64,000 bases of DNA from Pseudomonas sp. GGS8 (GTDB taxonomy: Bacteria > Pseudomonadota > Gammaproteobacteria > Pseudomonadales > Pseudomonadaceae): positions 3,165,501 to 3,229,500 of the forward strand of contig NZ_JALJWF010000001.1 of assembly GCF_024168645.1 (NCBI RefSeq). The letters run 5' to 3'. The notes under the pieces are model-generated. The model searched no databases, was not told the DNA's origin, and worked only from the letters and a program-made list of their open reading frames with translations. A program made the position numbers and the translations under genes. Each line of letters begins with the position of its first letter. Position 1 is the first letter of the stretch. This document shows positions 1 to 9,240 of this stretch, in pieces.

Positions 1-70
1 GAGCATGCTTGCGATGGCGAGATAACATCGGTTGCCTGGGAACCCGCGCTTTATGCAAGCCGGCTGCACC

Positions 71-203
71 ATGCTGATGCTGGTCGGCGTTTCACGCCTG
101 ATCGAACGACTTGAGCCGCCATCACCAGATTGGCGATGGCGTGCTGCGGGAAATGCAGGGGAAACTTAATTTAGGCGAGGCCTGTCTGGGGCAGGTCAAG
201 TAA
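71..203 (+). pseudogene. Decayed 3' end of an unidentified gene, possibly a cation/proton antiporter
   Basis: No intact reading frame covers the first 203 bases. Frame 2 reads ...LMLVGVSRLIERLEPP up to about base 120. The continuation HQIGDGVLREMQGKLN then appears in frame 3 and ends at a TAA at 201-203. Joining the two needs one frame change at about 115-122. The joined tail resembles the C-terminus of Na+/H+ antiporters (pattern VLREhQxxLsLxEA), but this is recalled resemblance over about 25 residues only. It may be a gene remnant that begins outside the window. The rest of 1-229 shows nothing I can name. Confidence 0.3.
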
Positions 204-229
204 CGGCACGCTGTGAAAAATCGGCTGAC

Positions 230-985
230 TCACTCGCTTTCGGGATACGGATAAGCCTTGGCCATAAAGGCTTTGTCTTTTTCGCTGAGAACAAAGTTAT
301 GGCGGATCTCGAAGTCACCGTGGGTCCATTGCTGACGGATCGGATAGTGCATGACCGACAGCGGGTCATAGGGTGAGAAATTGACCTCGCTTGCATCAAG
401 CAGATTGAAGTAACGATCGTCAACGGCACGCCGTTGACGATTGTTTTCGTCAGCGTCTTCGGGTACGCCATGCGCTGCGTAGACAGCCTGCTTGTTCCAG
501 GGAATGTTCGCCTCGGGATGCAGGTGTTCATGTTCGGCGCCCAATGCATGGCCAAACTCGTGCATGACATAGTGGTTGAACGTTGGAAGATGGAGCATCC
601 AGTCCCCGATCACCATGGTAGGCCCCTTATCCGTCAACAATGCGTCTGTCCCGATGTTGGACCAGTAGGTTGCGGGCTCGGTGCGAATTCGGATATCACC
701 TTCTTCGCCTTCGACGAAGTCGAACTTGAGGTTGATATGAGGCAGCCAGTGACTGGCCGCTGCCTTGACGCCGTCCTTGAACGCTTGATTGCCATTCAAA
801 AACGCAATGCGCAATGTGCGGCCTGGCGCCCAGAATTTGGTGTGTCGGGCCACTGCCAGGGCCACTGCCCCTTTTGTCCGATCAGAAGAAACGCTTTGGT
901 TCGCTGGGTTTTCAGTTATTGCCACGTTATATGAGGCAATCGGGTCTACCGATAGTTCGGCAAAGCATTGAGGTAAATCATTCAT
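230..985 (-). CDS. Astacin-like zinc metalloprotease (M12A-type), copy 1
   Basis: A predicted zinc endopeptidase of 251 residues. The metzincin zinc site HEFGHALGAEHEH lies at residues 142-154, giving zinc ligands H142, H146 and H152 with catalytic E143. A Met-turn, SVMHYP, follows at about 210-215. This spacing and the SxMHY form are those of astacins. The start at 985 (MNDLPQC) was chosen because GGAAG sits 8 bases upstream; a longer frame to 1069 has no such site. No Sec signal peptide or propeptide is evident, so the export route is unknown. It lies just downstream of a paralogue with the same orientation, about 50 bases away, so the two are probably co-transcribed. Its substrate is unknown. 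It could be a secreted virulence or competition protease, or a cytoplasmic one. Confidence 0.75.
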   Translation of the reverse strand: MNDLPQCFAELSVDPIASYNVAITENPANQSVSSDRTKGAVALAVARHTKFWAPGRTLRIAFLNGNQAFKDGVKAAASHWLPHINLKFDFVEGEEGDIRIRTEPATYWSNIGTDALLTDKGPTMVIGDWMLHLPTFNHYVMHEFGHALGAEHEHLHPEANIPWNKQAVYAAHGVPEDADENNRQRRAVDDRYFNLLDASEVNFSPYDPLSVMHYPIRQQWTHGDFEIRHNFVLSEKDKAFMAKAYPYPESE

Positions 986-1037
986 GTTTAAACTTCCGTG
1001 TTTGCTTGGTTTAAAGGGTGAGCAGCATGCGCTGAAA

Positions 1038-1772
1038 TCAATAGTTGTTTTTTGGGTAGAACTCGCCAACCGATGTTATGTCTTGTTCGCTAAGTTCCGT
1101 GTAGGTGCCTACTTCCCAGATGCCATCCGTAAACTCCTTGTCTACGGGGTAGTGCATAATCGACGTTTTGTCGTAGGGCGCGATTCGCAAGCTGTCTGTT
1201 CCTTTGGGTGTGAACAATTGATCATCAACCAGTTCTTTAGTCCAGCCAAATTGCGCCGCATACGCTTTATAAACTTTAGGCTTGTTCCATGGGATATTGG
1301 CGTGGGGGTGCTGGTGCTCGTGCTCCAGGCCCAGTGCGTGTCCGAACTCATGCAGCACCGTCACCTTGAAGTCTGGGTCTGAAGGTTTAAGGCCGATATA
1401 CATTGTCGGTTCCCCTGCTTCGACGGTCAGGGCGTCAGTGCCGATGGAGGAGCCGTTCAGCGTCGTGTTTGTCGAGATTCTGATGTCCGCGTTGGCGTCC
1501 TTGGACACTCCGAAGATAAGACTGACATGAGGATCCCATTGCCAGATAAGCTGTTCGATGGCGTCCTGCAATGCTGTAGGCGGATTGTCGACGAAAGATA
1601 TTGTAAGCCATCGATGTTCAGGCCATAACTTTGTATGGCTTGCGACAGCGTTAATAGAGAACTCGCCGGGGCTGCGTTTAGGTGCGTTGTTTGGGTTTAC
1701 TTTGATTGCTGCTTCATAAGAGGCTTCTTCGCTGGCAGGCTTAAGCGTTATGCACGATGATAGTTTGCGCAT
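1038..1772 (-). CDS. Astacin-like zinc metalloprotease (M12A-type), copy 2
   Basis: 244 residues, paralogous to the gene downstream. It has the zinc motif HEFGHALGLEHEH at residues 141-153 and the Met-turn SIMHYP at 204-209. Shared blocks outside the active site include NIPWNKxxVY after the zinc site, IGTDAL before it, and a C-terminal LSExD segment. The start at 1772 has an AAGGA site about 8 bases upstream. The N-terminus (MRKLSSCITLKP) is too polar for a clear Sec signal, although residues 1-10 are mildly hydrophobic. The sequence is richer in A+T than the housekeeping genes nearby and sits beside a decayed gene, which fits an acquired or fast-evolving locus. Activity is inferred from the motifs only. 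Confidence 0.75.
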   Translation of the reverse strand: MRKLSSCITLKPASEEASYEAAIKVNPNNAPKRSPGEFSINAVASHTKLWPEHRWLTISFVDNPPTALQDAIEQLIWQWDPHVSLIFGVSKDANADIRISTNTTLNGSSIGTDALTVEAGEPTMYIGLKPSDPDFKVTVLHEFGHALGLEHEHQHPHANIPWNKPKVYKAYAAQFGWTKELVDDQLFTPKGTDSLRIAPYDKTSIMHYPVDKEFTDGIWEVGTYTELSEQDITSVGEFYPKNNY

Positions 1773-1886
1773 TTAAAACGTCCTTGTTTTAGGTGATAGG
1801 GTCTAATGTTTTTAATGTGGGACGATATTATTATTAATTTTCGAGTGGATCAAAGTTGTATTTGAGGCGGGCTGTTGCAGCCAAGA

Positions 1887-1910
1887 CGCCCCCTCATTGC
1901 AAGGGGGCGC
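1887..1910 (-). terminator. Hairpin downstream of dapC
   Basis: CGCCCCCT, a short loop and AGGGGGCG form a strong GC stem about 10 bases past the dapC stop codon on the minus strand. There is no long U run after it, so it may be a weak terminator or an mRNA-stabilising hairpin. Confidence 0.55.
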
Positions 1911-1920
1911 TATTACAGTC

Positions 1921-3120
1921 TTATTGTCGACGTTTGATAAAGGCGCGAATACGTTCGGCGGCCTCTACACATTCAGCCAGCGGCGCGACCAGTGCCATGC
2001 GCACGCGTCCGGTGCCCGGATTGAAACCATCAACTTCACGGGAAAGATAAGAGCCCGGCACCACGGTCACATGCTCTTGCTCGAACAGATCCCGGCAGAA
2101 CGCCGCGTCGTCGCCTTCAACGTTTGGCCACAGGTAGAAGCCGCCATCCGGGCGCTGCACGTCCATTACCGGGCCAAGGATTTCCAGCACGGCATCGTAT
2201 TTCTCGCGATACAGCGCACGGTTGGCGCGTACATGCACTTCGTCATTCCATGCCGCGACGCTGGCCAATTGGGTTTGTACCGGCATCGCGCAACCGTGGT
2301 AAGTGCGATACAGCAGGAAACCCTTGAGGATGTCTGCATCACCGGCCACAAAGCCTGAACGCAGGCCAGGCAGGTTGGAGCGCTTGGACAGGCTATGAAA
2401 CACCACGCAACGCTTGAAGTCTTTGCGACCCAGTTCCACACAGGCGCTGAGCAGACCGGGTGGCGGGGTTTGTTCATCGAAGTACAGTTCGCTGTAGCAC
2501 TCGTCGGCGGCGATTACGAAGTCGTATTCGTCGGCCAGGGCGATCAGCTTTTTCAGGGTTTCAACCGGGATCAGCGCGCCGGTCGGGTTGCCCGGCGAGC
2601 ACAGGAACAGGATCTGGCAGTGTTTCCAGATGTCTGGCGAAACAGCGTCGAAATCCGGGTTGAAGCCGTTTTCATCCAGGCATGGCAGGTAATGCGGCTT
2701 GGCTCCGGCCAGGAACGCCGCGCCTTCGTAGATCTGATAGAACGGGTTCGGGCTGACCACCAGCGCGTCTTCACCACGGTTGACCACGGTCTGGGTGAAT
2801 GCGAACAACGCTTCGCGGGTGCCGTTGACCGGCAGCACGTTGCGCGCGGGGTCGAGCCAGCCATTTGGAACGCTGAAACGGCGTTCGCACCATGCGGCGA
2901 TCGCTTCACGCAGGGCCGGGATGCCGAGGGTGGTCGGGTACACGGCCATCTGATCCAGATTGCTTGCCAGGGCTTCGGCGACAAAGCTTGGCGAGCGATG
3001 CTTCGGTTCGCCGATGGACAGCGCGATGGCGCGTTTGTCCGGGTTTGGCGTGACGCTGCCGAGCAGGGCGCGGAGCTTTTCGAACGGGTAGGGCTGCAAC
3101 TGGTTCAGAGCGTTGTTCAT
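1921..3120 (-). CDS. dapC: Succinyldiaminopimelate aminotransferase
   Basis: A PLP-dependent class I/II aminotransferase of 399 residues. It converts N-succinyl-2-amino-6-oxopimelate to N-succinyl-LL-diaminopimelate in lysine and peptidoglycan-precursor synthesis. Visible fold-type I landmarks are SPGNPTG at 175-181, AADECYSELYF at about 205-214 (PLP-contacting Asp and Tyr), and the Schiff-base lysine in SLSKRSN (K246). The start at 3120 (MNNALNQ) gives the family length; the open frame continues upstream only through repeat DNA. Adjacency to glnD and map is the normal Pseudomonas order and separates it from other aminotransferases of the same fold. Confidence in the exact substrate rests on that context. 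Confidence 0.88.
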   Translation of the reverse strand: MNNALNQLQPYPFEKLRALLGSVTPNPDKRAIALSIGEPKHRSPSFVAEALASNLDQMAVYPTTLGIPALREAIAAWCERRFSVPNGWLDPARNVLPVNGTREALFAFTQTVVNRGEDALVVSPNPFYQIYEGAAFLAGAKPHYLPCLDENGFNPDFDAVSPDIWKHCQILFLCSPGNPTGALIPVETLKKLIALADEYDFVIAADECYSELYFDEQTPPPGLLSACVELGRKDFKRCVVFHSLSKRSNLPGLRSGFVAGDADILKGFLLYRTYHGCAMPVQTQLASVAAWNDEVHVRANRALYREKYDAVLEILGPVMDVQRPDGGFYLWPNVEGDDAAFCRDLFEQEHVTVVPGSYLSREVDGFNPGTGRVRMALVAPLAECVEAAERIRAFIKRRQ

Positions 3121-3158
3121 GGGGGCCTCGTTCAAAGTGGGAGGACTAATGTGGTGCA

Positions 3159-3314
3159 GGGGGCTTGTTGTGGTGAGGGGGCTTGCCCCCGTTCGGCTGC
3201 GCAGCAGTCGTAAAACCATTGTATGCGGTATACCTGAAACACCGCGGCAGCAGGTTTTGGGGCCGCTTCGCAGCCCAACGGGGGCAAGCCCCCTCGCCAC
3301 AACAAGCCCCCTCC
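3159..3314. repeat. Long imperfect inverted repeat (REP/BIME-like) between dapC and glnD
   Basis: The left arm (about 3159-3205) contains GGGGGCTTGTTGTGGTGAGG and GCTTGCCCCCGTTCGGCTGC. The right arm (about 3271-3314) is its near-complete reverse complement, with about 65 bases between them. The core GGGGGCTTGCCCCCGTTCGG is a known Pseudomonas intergenic repeat type. The transcript could fold into a large cruciform-like hairpin between two co-directional genes. Confidence 0.85.
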
Positions 3315-3335
3315 CACAGGAGGGGAATTGTTGAT

Positions 3336-6038
3336 TCAGATGCTGATGTGCGAATGTTTGATATGGGGTTCCAGGTTGACGCTCAGCTGCTTGACGATTG
3401 CATCCTGCAAACGGCTGCACAGCAACGGATCGGAAAGCGGCTGATTGTTTGCGTCGGTGATGAAGAACACGTCTTCTACGCGCTCGCCCAAGGTGGCGAT
3501 CTTGGCGTTCTGCAGCGACAGGTCGAACTCGAGGAAGATCGTGCCGATTCGCGCCAGCAACCCAGGACGGTCGGGTGCACTGAGTTCCAGCACGGTCACC
3601 GGACGCTGGGCATCGTTGTGGATCGTCACCTGTGGCGCAAAGGCAAAATGTTTGAGCTGACGCGGCACCCGACGCTGGATAATCGTTGGGTAGTTGTCCG
3701 GATTGCGCAGGGCTTCGGTCAGGCCTTCACGAATCTGCTTGACCCGCGCCGGGTTGTCGCCGATCGAGTCGCCATCGGTGTCGAGCACAATATAGGTGTC
3801 GAGGGTGAACTGGCTGCTGGAGGTGATGACCCGGGCGTCGTGAATGTTCAGGTTGAGCTGGTCCATCGCCGCCACGGTCACGGCGAAGAAGTCGTGTTGG
3901 TCCGGCGCATAAATGAAGATCTGCGTACCGCCCTCGAACTCGCGCTGGGTAGTTTCCTTGATCAGCACCAGCGGGCCGCCGTCGGCCGGCTGCTGCAAAA
4001 TTGCATCAGTGTGCCAGGCCACATCGCCGGCGGTATGACGCAAGAAGTAGTCATCGCCCAGTTGTGCCCACAACTGCTCGACGTCGTCCGGGTCGGTGCC
4101 GCCGCGTACCAGAATGTCCAACGCAGCGCTTTGGGTCTGGCGGATCTGCTCTTCGCGATCCACCGGGTTTTCCAGGCCGCGACGCAAGGCACGCTTGGTC
4201 TCGGTGTAGAGCTGGCGCAACAGACTCGCGCGCCATGAATTCCACAGCGTCGGGTTGGTGGCGTTGATGTCGGCTACGGTCAGCACGTACAGATAATCGA
4301 GGCGGGTTTCATCGCCGACAATCTGTGCGAAATCGTGGATCACGTGTGGGTCGGACAAGTCCTTGCGCTGGGCGGTGGTCGACATCACCAGGTGGTTTTG
4401 CACCAGCCAGACGATCAGGCGGCTGTCCCAGATCGGCAACTGATGGCGCTGGCAAAAGGCTTCGGCATCCACTGCGCCAATTTCCGAGTGATCGCCATAC
4501 CGGCCCTTGCCGATGTCGTGGTACAGGCCGGCCAGGTAAATCAACTCCGGCTTGGGCAGTTTGGCCATGAGCTTGCTGGCCAGCGGGAATTTTTCCGACA
4601 CTTGGGTGTACTGCAACTTACGCAGGTGCTTGATCAGGTTCAGGGTGTGCGCATCGACCGTATAGATGTGAAACAGGTCGTGCTGCATTTGCCCGACAAT
4701 AAAGCCGAACTCCGGCAGATAACGCCCAAGAATCCCGTAACGATTCATCCGCCGCAGGTTGCGGTGGACGCCGATCTTGCACTTGAACAATTCGATGAAC
4801 AGGCTGGTATTGCGAATATCGTTGCGGAAGTCGTCGTCGATCAAATGACGGTACTCGCGCAGCAGGCGGATGGTGTCGGCGCGTACGCCTTTGATTTCCG
4901 GCTGCTGGGCCATCAGCACGAAGATTTCGAGCATGGCGAAGGGCGTGCGACGGAACACATTGTTGTTGCGCGCCTCGATGTAGCCGTCGTGCAGCTGGAA
5001 TCGCGAGTTGATCGGTTGTGGCGGTGCTTCGTCTTCGGGGGCCAGGATCACTTCTTCGAAGTGCTGGATGATCAGGTCGCTGAGCTGGGCAATGCTCATG
5101 ACCACCCGGTAGTACTGCTGCATGAAATTTTCGATGGCGTGCTTGGCGTCATTGCCGACGAAACCCAGCAGCCCGGCAATCGTGCGCTGGTGATCGAACA
5201 GCAGACGATCTTCGGCGCGGCCGGCGAGCATGTGTAGTGCGTAACGCACTTTCCACAGAAATTCCTGGGACGAAGCCAGCAGGGCATTCTCACTTTCCAC
5301 CAGGAAACCTTCGCCCGCCAGGGCTCGCAGGTTCAGCGTGCCGTACTCACGACGGGCGACCCACAAAATCGTCTGAATATCCCGCAGGCCGCCGGGCGAG
5401 CCTTTGACGTTGGGTTCCAGGTTGTACTCGGTGTCGTTGTACTTGTGGTGACGGGCTTTCTGCTCGGCGCGCTTGGCCAGGAAGAACTCCTTGCTGGGCC
5501 ACATGTGCGCGGTGCTGGTCACGTCGAGCATGCGCTGGCGCAGGCGTTCGGGGCCGGCAATGGTGCGGCTTTCCATCAGGTTGGTGATCACCGTCAGGTC
5601 GGCGCGGGCTTCCTCGGCGCATTCGTCCACCGAGCGAACGCTCTGACCGACTTCCAGGCCGATGTCCCACAGCAACGTCAGAAAACGCTCGATGGAATCG
5701 CGGAAAATTTCGTGATCGGCGCCATCCAGCAGGATCAGCAGGTCGATGTCGGAGTAGGGGTGCAACTCGCCACGACCGTAGCCGCCGACCGCGACCAGTG
5801 CGATGTCGGCTTCGGAACTCAAGCTGAACTGTTCCCAGGCCTTTTGCAGGATGTTATCGACGAACCAGGCACGATCCTCGATCAACCGGCGAATCTCCCG
5901 GCCGCTGCGAAACCGCTCGTCGAGCACTTCGCGGGCCTGACGGATCGCCTTCTTGAAAGCAGCGATAGGGCTTGCCTTCAGGGCCAGTTCAGCCTGGAAC
6001 TGGCCGCGGTCGAAGAGTTCGGGATCCACCTGCGGCAT
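3336..6038 (-). CDS. glnD: Bifunctional [protein-PII] uridylyltransferase/uridylyl-removing enzyme
   Basis: A 900-residue nitrogen sensor that uridylylates PII (GlnB/GlnK) when glutamine is low and removes UMP when it is high. Domains in order: nucleotidyltransferase with [16 protein letters not shown] at 85-100 (metal-binding Asp pair); a PII-UTase helical linker; an HD phosphohydrolase domain with [16 protein letters not shown] in the middle of the protein; and two C-terminal ACT domains that bind glutamine ([11 protein letters not shown]... and [17 protein letters not shown]...). Length matches the Pseudomonas family. It sits between dapC and map on the same strand, about 45 bases from map. 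Confidence 0.96.
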   Translation of the reverse strand: MPQVDPELFDRGQFQAELALKASPIAAFKKAIRQAREVLDERFRSGREIRRLIEDRAWFVDNILQKAWEQFSLSSEADIALVAVGGYGRGELHPYSDIDLLILLDGADHEIFRDSIERFLTLLWDIGLEVGQSVRSVDECAEEARADLTVITNLMESRTIAGPERLRQRMLDVTSTAHMWPSKEFFLAKRAEQKARHHKYNDTEYNLEPNVKGSPGGLRDIQTILWVARREYGTLNLRALAGEGFLVESENALLASSQEFLWKVRYALHMLAGRAEDRLLFDHQRTIAGLLGFVGNDAKHAIENFMQQYYRVVMSIAQLSDLIIQHFEEVILAPEDEAPPQPINSRFQLHDGYIEARNNNVFRRTPFAMLEIFVLMAQQPEIKGVRADTIRLLREYRHLIDDDFRNDIRNTSLFIELFKCKIGVHRNLRRMNRYGILGRYLPEFGFIVGQMQHDLFHIYTVDAHTLNLIKHLRKLQYTQVSEKFPLASKLMAKLPKPELIYLAGLYHDIGKGRYGDHSEIGAVDAEAFCQRHQLPIWDSRLIVWLVQNHLVMSTTAQRKDLSDPHVIHDFAQIVGDETRLDYLYVLTVADINATNPTLWNSWRASLLRQLYTETKRALRRGLENPVDREEQIRQTQSAALDILVRGGTDPDDVEQLWAQLGDDYFLRHTAGDVAWHTDAILQQPADGGPLVLIKETTQREFEGGTQIFIYAPDQHDFFAVTVAAMDQLNLNIHDARVITSSSQFTLDTYIVLDTDGDSIGDNPARVKQIREGLTEALRNPDNYPTIIQRRVPRQLKHFAFAPQVTIHNDAQRPVTVLELSAPDRPGLLARIGTIFLEFDLSLQNAKIATLGERVEDVFFITDANNQPLSDPLLCSRLQDAIVKQLSVNLEPHIKHSHISI

Positions 6039-6083
6039 CGATTGGCTTTCCTTTCTATAAGGCTGGGAACGGAGCGGGCGGGA

Positions 6084-6866
6084 TCAGGCCGAAACGCGCG
6101 GGATGGTGTCGTCGCTGCGCAGGGTGAAGATCTCGTAGCCGGTATCGGTCACCAGCAGGGTGTGTTCCCATTGCGCCGACAACTTGCGGTCCTTGGTGAT
6201 CGCGGTCCAGCCATCGCCCAGCACCTTGGTGTCGGCTTTGCCCTGGTTGATCATCGGCTCGATGGTGAAGGTCATGCCGGCTTTCAGTTCCATGCCGGTG
6301 CCGGCGCGGCCGTAGTGCAGGATCTGTGGTTCTTCGTGGAACACCTTGCCGATGCCATGGCCGCAGAACTCGCGAACCACCGAGAAACCGTTTTTTTCAG
6401 CGTGTTTCTGGATGACTTCGCCGATGTCACCCAGGCGGCAGCCAGGCTTGACCAGTTCGATGGCCTTGTACATGCATTCCTGAGTCACCTGGGACAGACG
6501 CTCGGCCCAGACCGGCACGGTGCCGACGTGGAACATGCGGCTGGTGTCGCCGTGGTAGCCGTCCTTGATGACGGTGACGTCGATGTTCAGCGTGTCGCCA
6601 TCCTTCAACGGTTTCTCGTTCGGGATGCCGTGGCAGACCACGTGGTTGATCGAGGTGCAGATCGACTTGGGGAAGCCCTTGTAGTTGAGCGGGGCAGGGA
6701 TGGCTTTCTGCTCGTTGACGATGTAGTCGTGGCAGATGCGGTCCAGTTCTTCGGTGGTGACGCCCGGTTTGACATAATCGGCAATCATTTCCAGCACATC
6801 GGCGGCCAATTTGCCGGCGATCCGCATTTTTGCGATGTCCTCTGGGGTTTTGAGGGTGACGGTCAT
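6084..6866 (-). CDS. map: Methionine aminopeptidase, type I
   Basis: A 260-residue cytosolic enzyme that removes the initiator methionine from nascent proteins. The pita-bread metal-site landmarks are all present: the His in INHVVCHGIP, the Asp pair in LNIDVTV and HGDTSRMF, the His in FCGHGIGKVFHEEP, and Glu residues in TIEPMIN and QWEHTLLV. The start at 6866 (MTVTLKTPED) has an AGAGAG ribosome site 6-8 bases upstream and agrees with the family N-terminus. A longer frame to 6887 adds residues not expected. It is divergent from rpsB, the classical map/rpsB pairing. Confidence 0.96.
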   Translation of the reverse strand: MTVTLKTPEDIAKMRIAGKLAADVLEMIADYVKPGVTTEELDRICHDYIVNEQKAIPAPLNYKGFPKSICTSINHVVCHGIPNEKPLKDGDTLNIDVTVIKDGYHGDTSRMFHVGTVPVWAERLSQVTQECMYKAIELVKPGCRLGDIGEVIQKHAEKNGFSVVREFCGHGIGKVFHEEPQILHYGRAGTGMELKAGMTFTIEPMINQGKADTKVLGDGWTAITKDRKLSAQWEHTLLVTDTGYEIFTLRSDDTIPRVSA

Positions 6867-7238
6867 ACAGGCTCTCTCTGCGCTCAATGGCGCCTTCTAA
6901 AACGAAATGGGCACTGCGCGAACGATTGTCGCGGCCCTGAAAAACGCGATTCTACCAGACGATCAGGGCAAATCTGAGCTTCTGTGCATCGCTTCTCTCT
7001 ATAGGATGGCGCATTCTTGGGGGATTCCAAGGGTGGGATCAAAAGCATTCGCCAGGTTTTCAGAATCCGGGTTCCGTTTTTTCCGGCCTTGTGATATAAA
7101 ATGCGCCGCTTTCCGGGGTTGCCCTGGAAGCTTAAATCCACACACGTGTCGACACGATGACCTGGGTGCCTTCAGCTGATGCTGCTGGTTGGTCATTGGG
7201 ATACGTGGAGGCCAAACCCGACTTATTAAGGAACTATC
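6867..7238. promoter_or_regulatory. map/rpsB divergent intergenic region with rpsB promoter and leader
   Basis: 372 bases without a gene. An extended -10 (TGATATAAA; hexamer TATAAA at 7095-7100) with a weak -35 (TTCCGT, 7072-7077, 17-base spacer) predicts an rpsB start near 7107 and a leader of about 130 bases. In gamma-proteobacteria the rpsB leader is a target of autogenous repression by S2; the GC-rich leader (7100-7200) could serve this, but I cannot prove the fold. The map promoter must lie in the left part; no clear hexamers were seen there. Confidence 0.5.
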
Positions 7239-7976
7239 ATGTCCCAAGTCAATATGCGCGATATGCTGAAGGCCGGTGTGCACTTCGGTCACCAAACCCG
7301 TTACTGGAATCCGAAAATGGGTAAGTACATTTTCGGCGCGCGTAACAAGATTCACATCATCAACCTTGAAAAAACCCTGCCAATGTTCAACGAAGCTCTG
7401 ACTTTCGTAGAGCGTCTGGCCCAGGGCAAAAACAAGATTCTGTTCGTCGGCACCAAGCGTTCCGCTGGCAAGATCGTTGCTGAAGAAGCAGCACGTTGCG
7501 GTTCGCCGTACGTCGATCACCGCTGGTTGGGCGGCATGCTGACCAACTTCAAAACCATCCGTGCTTCCATCAAGCGTCTGCGTGACCTTGAAGTGCAAGC
7601 TGAAGACGGTACTTTCGCCAAGCTGACCAAGAAAGAAGCGCTGATGCGCACTCGCGATCTTGAGAAGCTGGATCGTTCCCTGGGTGGTATCAAGGACATG
7701 GGCGGTCTGCCAGACGCTCTGTTCGTTATCGACGTTGATCACGAGCGCATCGCGATCACCGAAGCCAACAAGCTGGGCATCCCGGTTATCGGCGTAGTCG
7801 ATACCAACAGCAGCCCGGAAGGCGTTGACTACATCATCCCAGGCAACGATGACGCAATCCGCGCTATCCAGCTGTACATGGGTTCGATGGCTGACGCTGT
7901 TATCCGTGGTCGCAACAATGTTGCTGGCGGCACTGTAGAATTCGTTGCTGAAGAAACTCAGGCTGCAGCTGAGTAA
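7239..7976 (+). CDS. rpsB: 30S ribosomal protein S2
   Basis: 245 residues, full length. The N-terminus [20 protein letters not shown] and the block [20 protein letters not shown] are the family signatures; [15 protein letters not shown] is near invariant. It contacts 16S rRNA on the back of the small subunit and is needed to recruit S1. The start has AAGGA 8 bases upstream. It is first in an rpsB-tsf pair, separated from tsf by a strong hairpin, so part of its transcripts should end before tsf. S2 normally represses its own operon through the leader. Confidence 0.98.
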   Translation: MSQVNMRDMLKAGVHFGHQTRYWNPKMGKYIFGARNKIHIINLEKTLPMFNEALTFVERLAQGKNKILFVGTKRSAGKIVAEEAARCGSPYVDHRWLGGMLTNFKTIRASIKRLRDLEVQAEDGTFAKLTKKEALMRTRDLEKLDRSLGGIKDMGGLPDALFVIDVDHERIAITEANKLGIPVIGVVDTNSSPEGVDYIIPGNDDAIRAIQLYMGSMADAVIRGRNNVAGGTVEFVAEETQAAAE

Positions 7977-8002
7977 TTGACGCCCTGGCGTTGACTCAGT
8001 AA

Positions 8003-8032
8003 GCAAAAAGGGGGCTTGGCCCCCTTTTTGCC
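8003..8032 (+). terminator. Terminator/attenuator between rpsB and tsf
   Basis: A perfect 13-base stem, GCAAAAAGGGGGC, with a 3- to 4-base loop and the complementary arm ending in TTTTTGC. It lies 27 bases after the rpsB stop. It probably cuts rpsB transcription so that S2 and EF-Ts are not made one to one. Confidence 0.85.
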
Positions 8033-8166
8033 ACCTCGAAAACCATTTGTCGGCGCCCACTGCTTTACCTGTAATGTGCGGCAGCTGACAAGGGTGGTTC
8101 GGGAAGAATTGATCGCCCGTTCGATCGGGTGGAATGGTTGAAAACCTATCCAAGAGGAATTTGAAA

Positions 8167-9030
8167 ATGGCAGAGATTACTGCAGCGTTGGTCAAAGAAC
8201 TGCGCGAGCGTACCGGCGAAGGCATGATGGACTGCAAAAAAGCCTTGACCAAGGCTGGCGGCGACATCGAAAAAGCCATTGATGACATGCGCGCTTCGGG
8301 CGCCATCAAGGCTGCCAAGAAAGCTGGCAACGTTGCCGCTGAAGGCGCAATCGCTCTCAAGGAAGACGGTAAATCCGCCGTCCTGCTGGAAGTGAACTCG
8401 CAGACCGACTTCCTGGCTCTGCAGGACGACTTTAAGGCATTCGTTGCTAAAAGCGTTGAACAGGCTTTTGCTGACAAACTGACCGATGCTGCTCCGCTGA
8501 TCGAAGCGCGTGAAGCTGATCGTCTGGTTCTGGTTGGCAAGGTTGGCGAAAACGTCAACATTCGTCGCCTGGCTCGCGTTGAAGGCGATGTTGTTGGTGG
8601 CTACCTGCACGGCAACAAGATTGGTGTTGCGGTTGTTCTCAAGGGCGGCAACGTTGAGCTGGCCAAAGACATCGCTATGCACGTAGCGGCGACCAACCCT
8701 GAATTCCTGCTGCCGTCGGAAGTTTCCGCTGAAGCGATCGAGCGCGAGAAAGGCGTGTTCCTGACCCTCAACGCTGACAAGATCGCCGGCAAGCCAGAAA
8801 ACATCGTTGAAAACATGGTCAAAGGCCGTATCAGCAAGTTCCTGGCTGAAGCGAGCCTGGTTGAGCAGGCGTTCGTCAAGAACCCTGAAATCAAGGTCGG
8901 CGACCTGGCCAAGAAAGCCGGTGCTGAAATCGTTTCTTTCACCTACTTCAAAGTAGGCGAAGGCATCGAGAAGCCAGTAGACAACTTCGCAGAAGAAGTT
9001 GCTGCTCAGCTGGCTGCCAGCAAGCAATAA
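8167..9030 (+). CDS. tsf: Elongation factor Ts
   Basis: 287 residues; the guanine-nucleotide exchange factor that regenerates EF-Tu-GTP. The N-terminal UBA-like domain reads VKELRERTGEGMMDCKKALT, and the EF-Tu-contacting TDF motif is in NSQTDFLALQDDF. The start at 8167 (MAEITAAL) follows an AGAGGA site; an upstream in-frame ATG at 8134 would add 11 residues not found in the family. It is followed by a strong terminator, so pyrH downstream needs its own promoter. Confidence 0.97.
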   Translation: MAEITAALVKELRERTGEGMMDCKKALTKAGGDIEKAIDDMRASGAIKAAKKAGNVAAEGAIALKEDGKSAVLLEVNSQTDFLALQDDFKAFVAKSVEQAFADKLTDAAPLIEAREADRLVLVGKVGENVNIRRLARVEGDVVGGYLHGNKIGVAVVLKGGNVELAKDIAMHVAATNPEFLLPSEVSAEAIEREKGVFLTLNADKIAGKPENIVENMVKGRISKFLAEASLVEQAFVKNPEIKVGDLAKKAGAEIVSFTYFKVGEGIEKPVDNFAEEVAAQLAASKQ

Positions 9031-9053
9031 GACGGTTTTTTAACTGTCGCCCT

Positions 9054-9089
9054 GAAGAGGCTGCCCGCTTACGCGCGCAGCCTCTTTTC
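9054..9089 (+). terminator. Intrinsic terminator after tsf
   Basis: GAAGAGGCTGC pairs with GCAGCCTCTTTTC, followed by a U-rich end, 23 bases after the tsf stop codon. It closes the rpsB-tsf unit. Confidence 0.85.
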
Positions 9090-9240
9090 AGATGGGGTTG
9101 CCAATTTTATTTGGTTTCCTTTTGGAACTGGCTTACAAAGCCATGTTCCGATGGCGCTGAAGCAGCGCCAAGCTAGAGTGAACGCCAGCTGTAAACAGCT
9201 CGCAAAGAATTTTTAAAATACGCCGCAGGAGAGATTCGCA

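Noticed and set aside
5445..6977. 510-codon plus-strand frame over glnD and map
   Set aside because: It crosses two well-supported minus-strand genes and lacks any domain.
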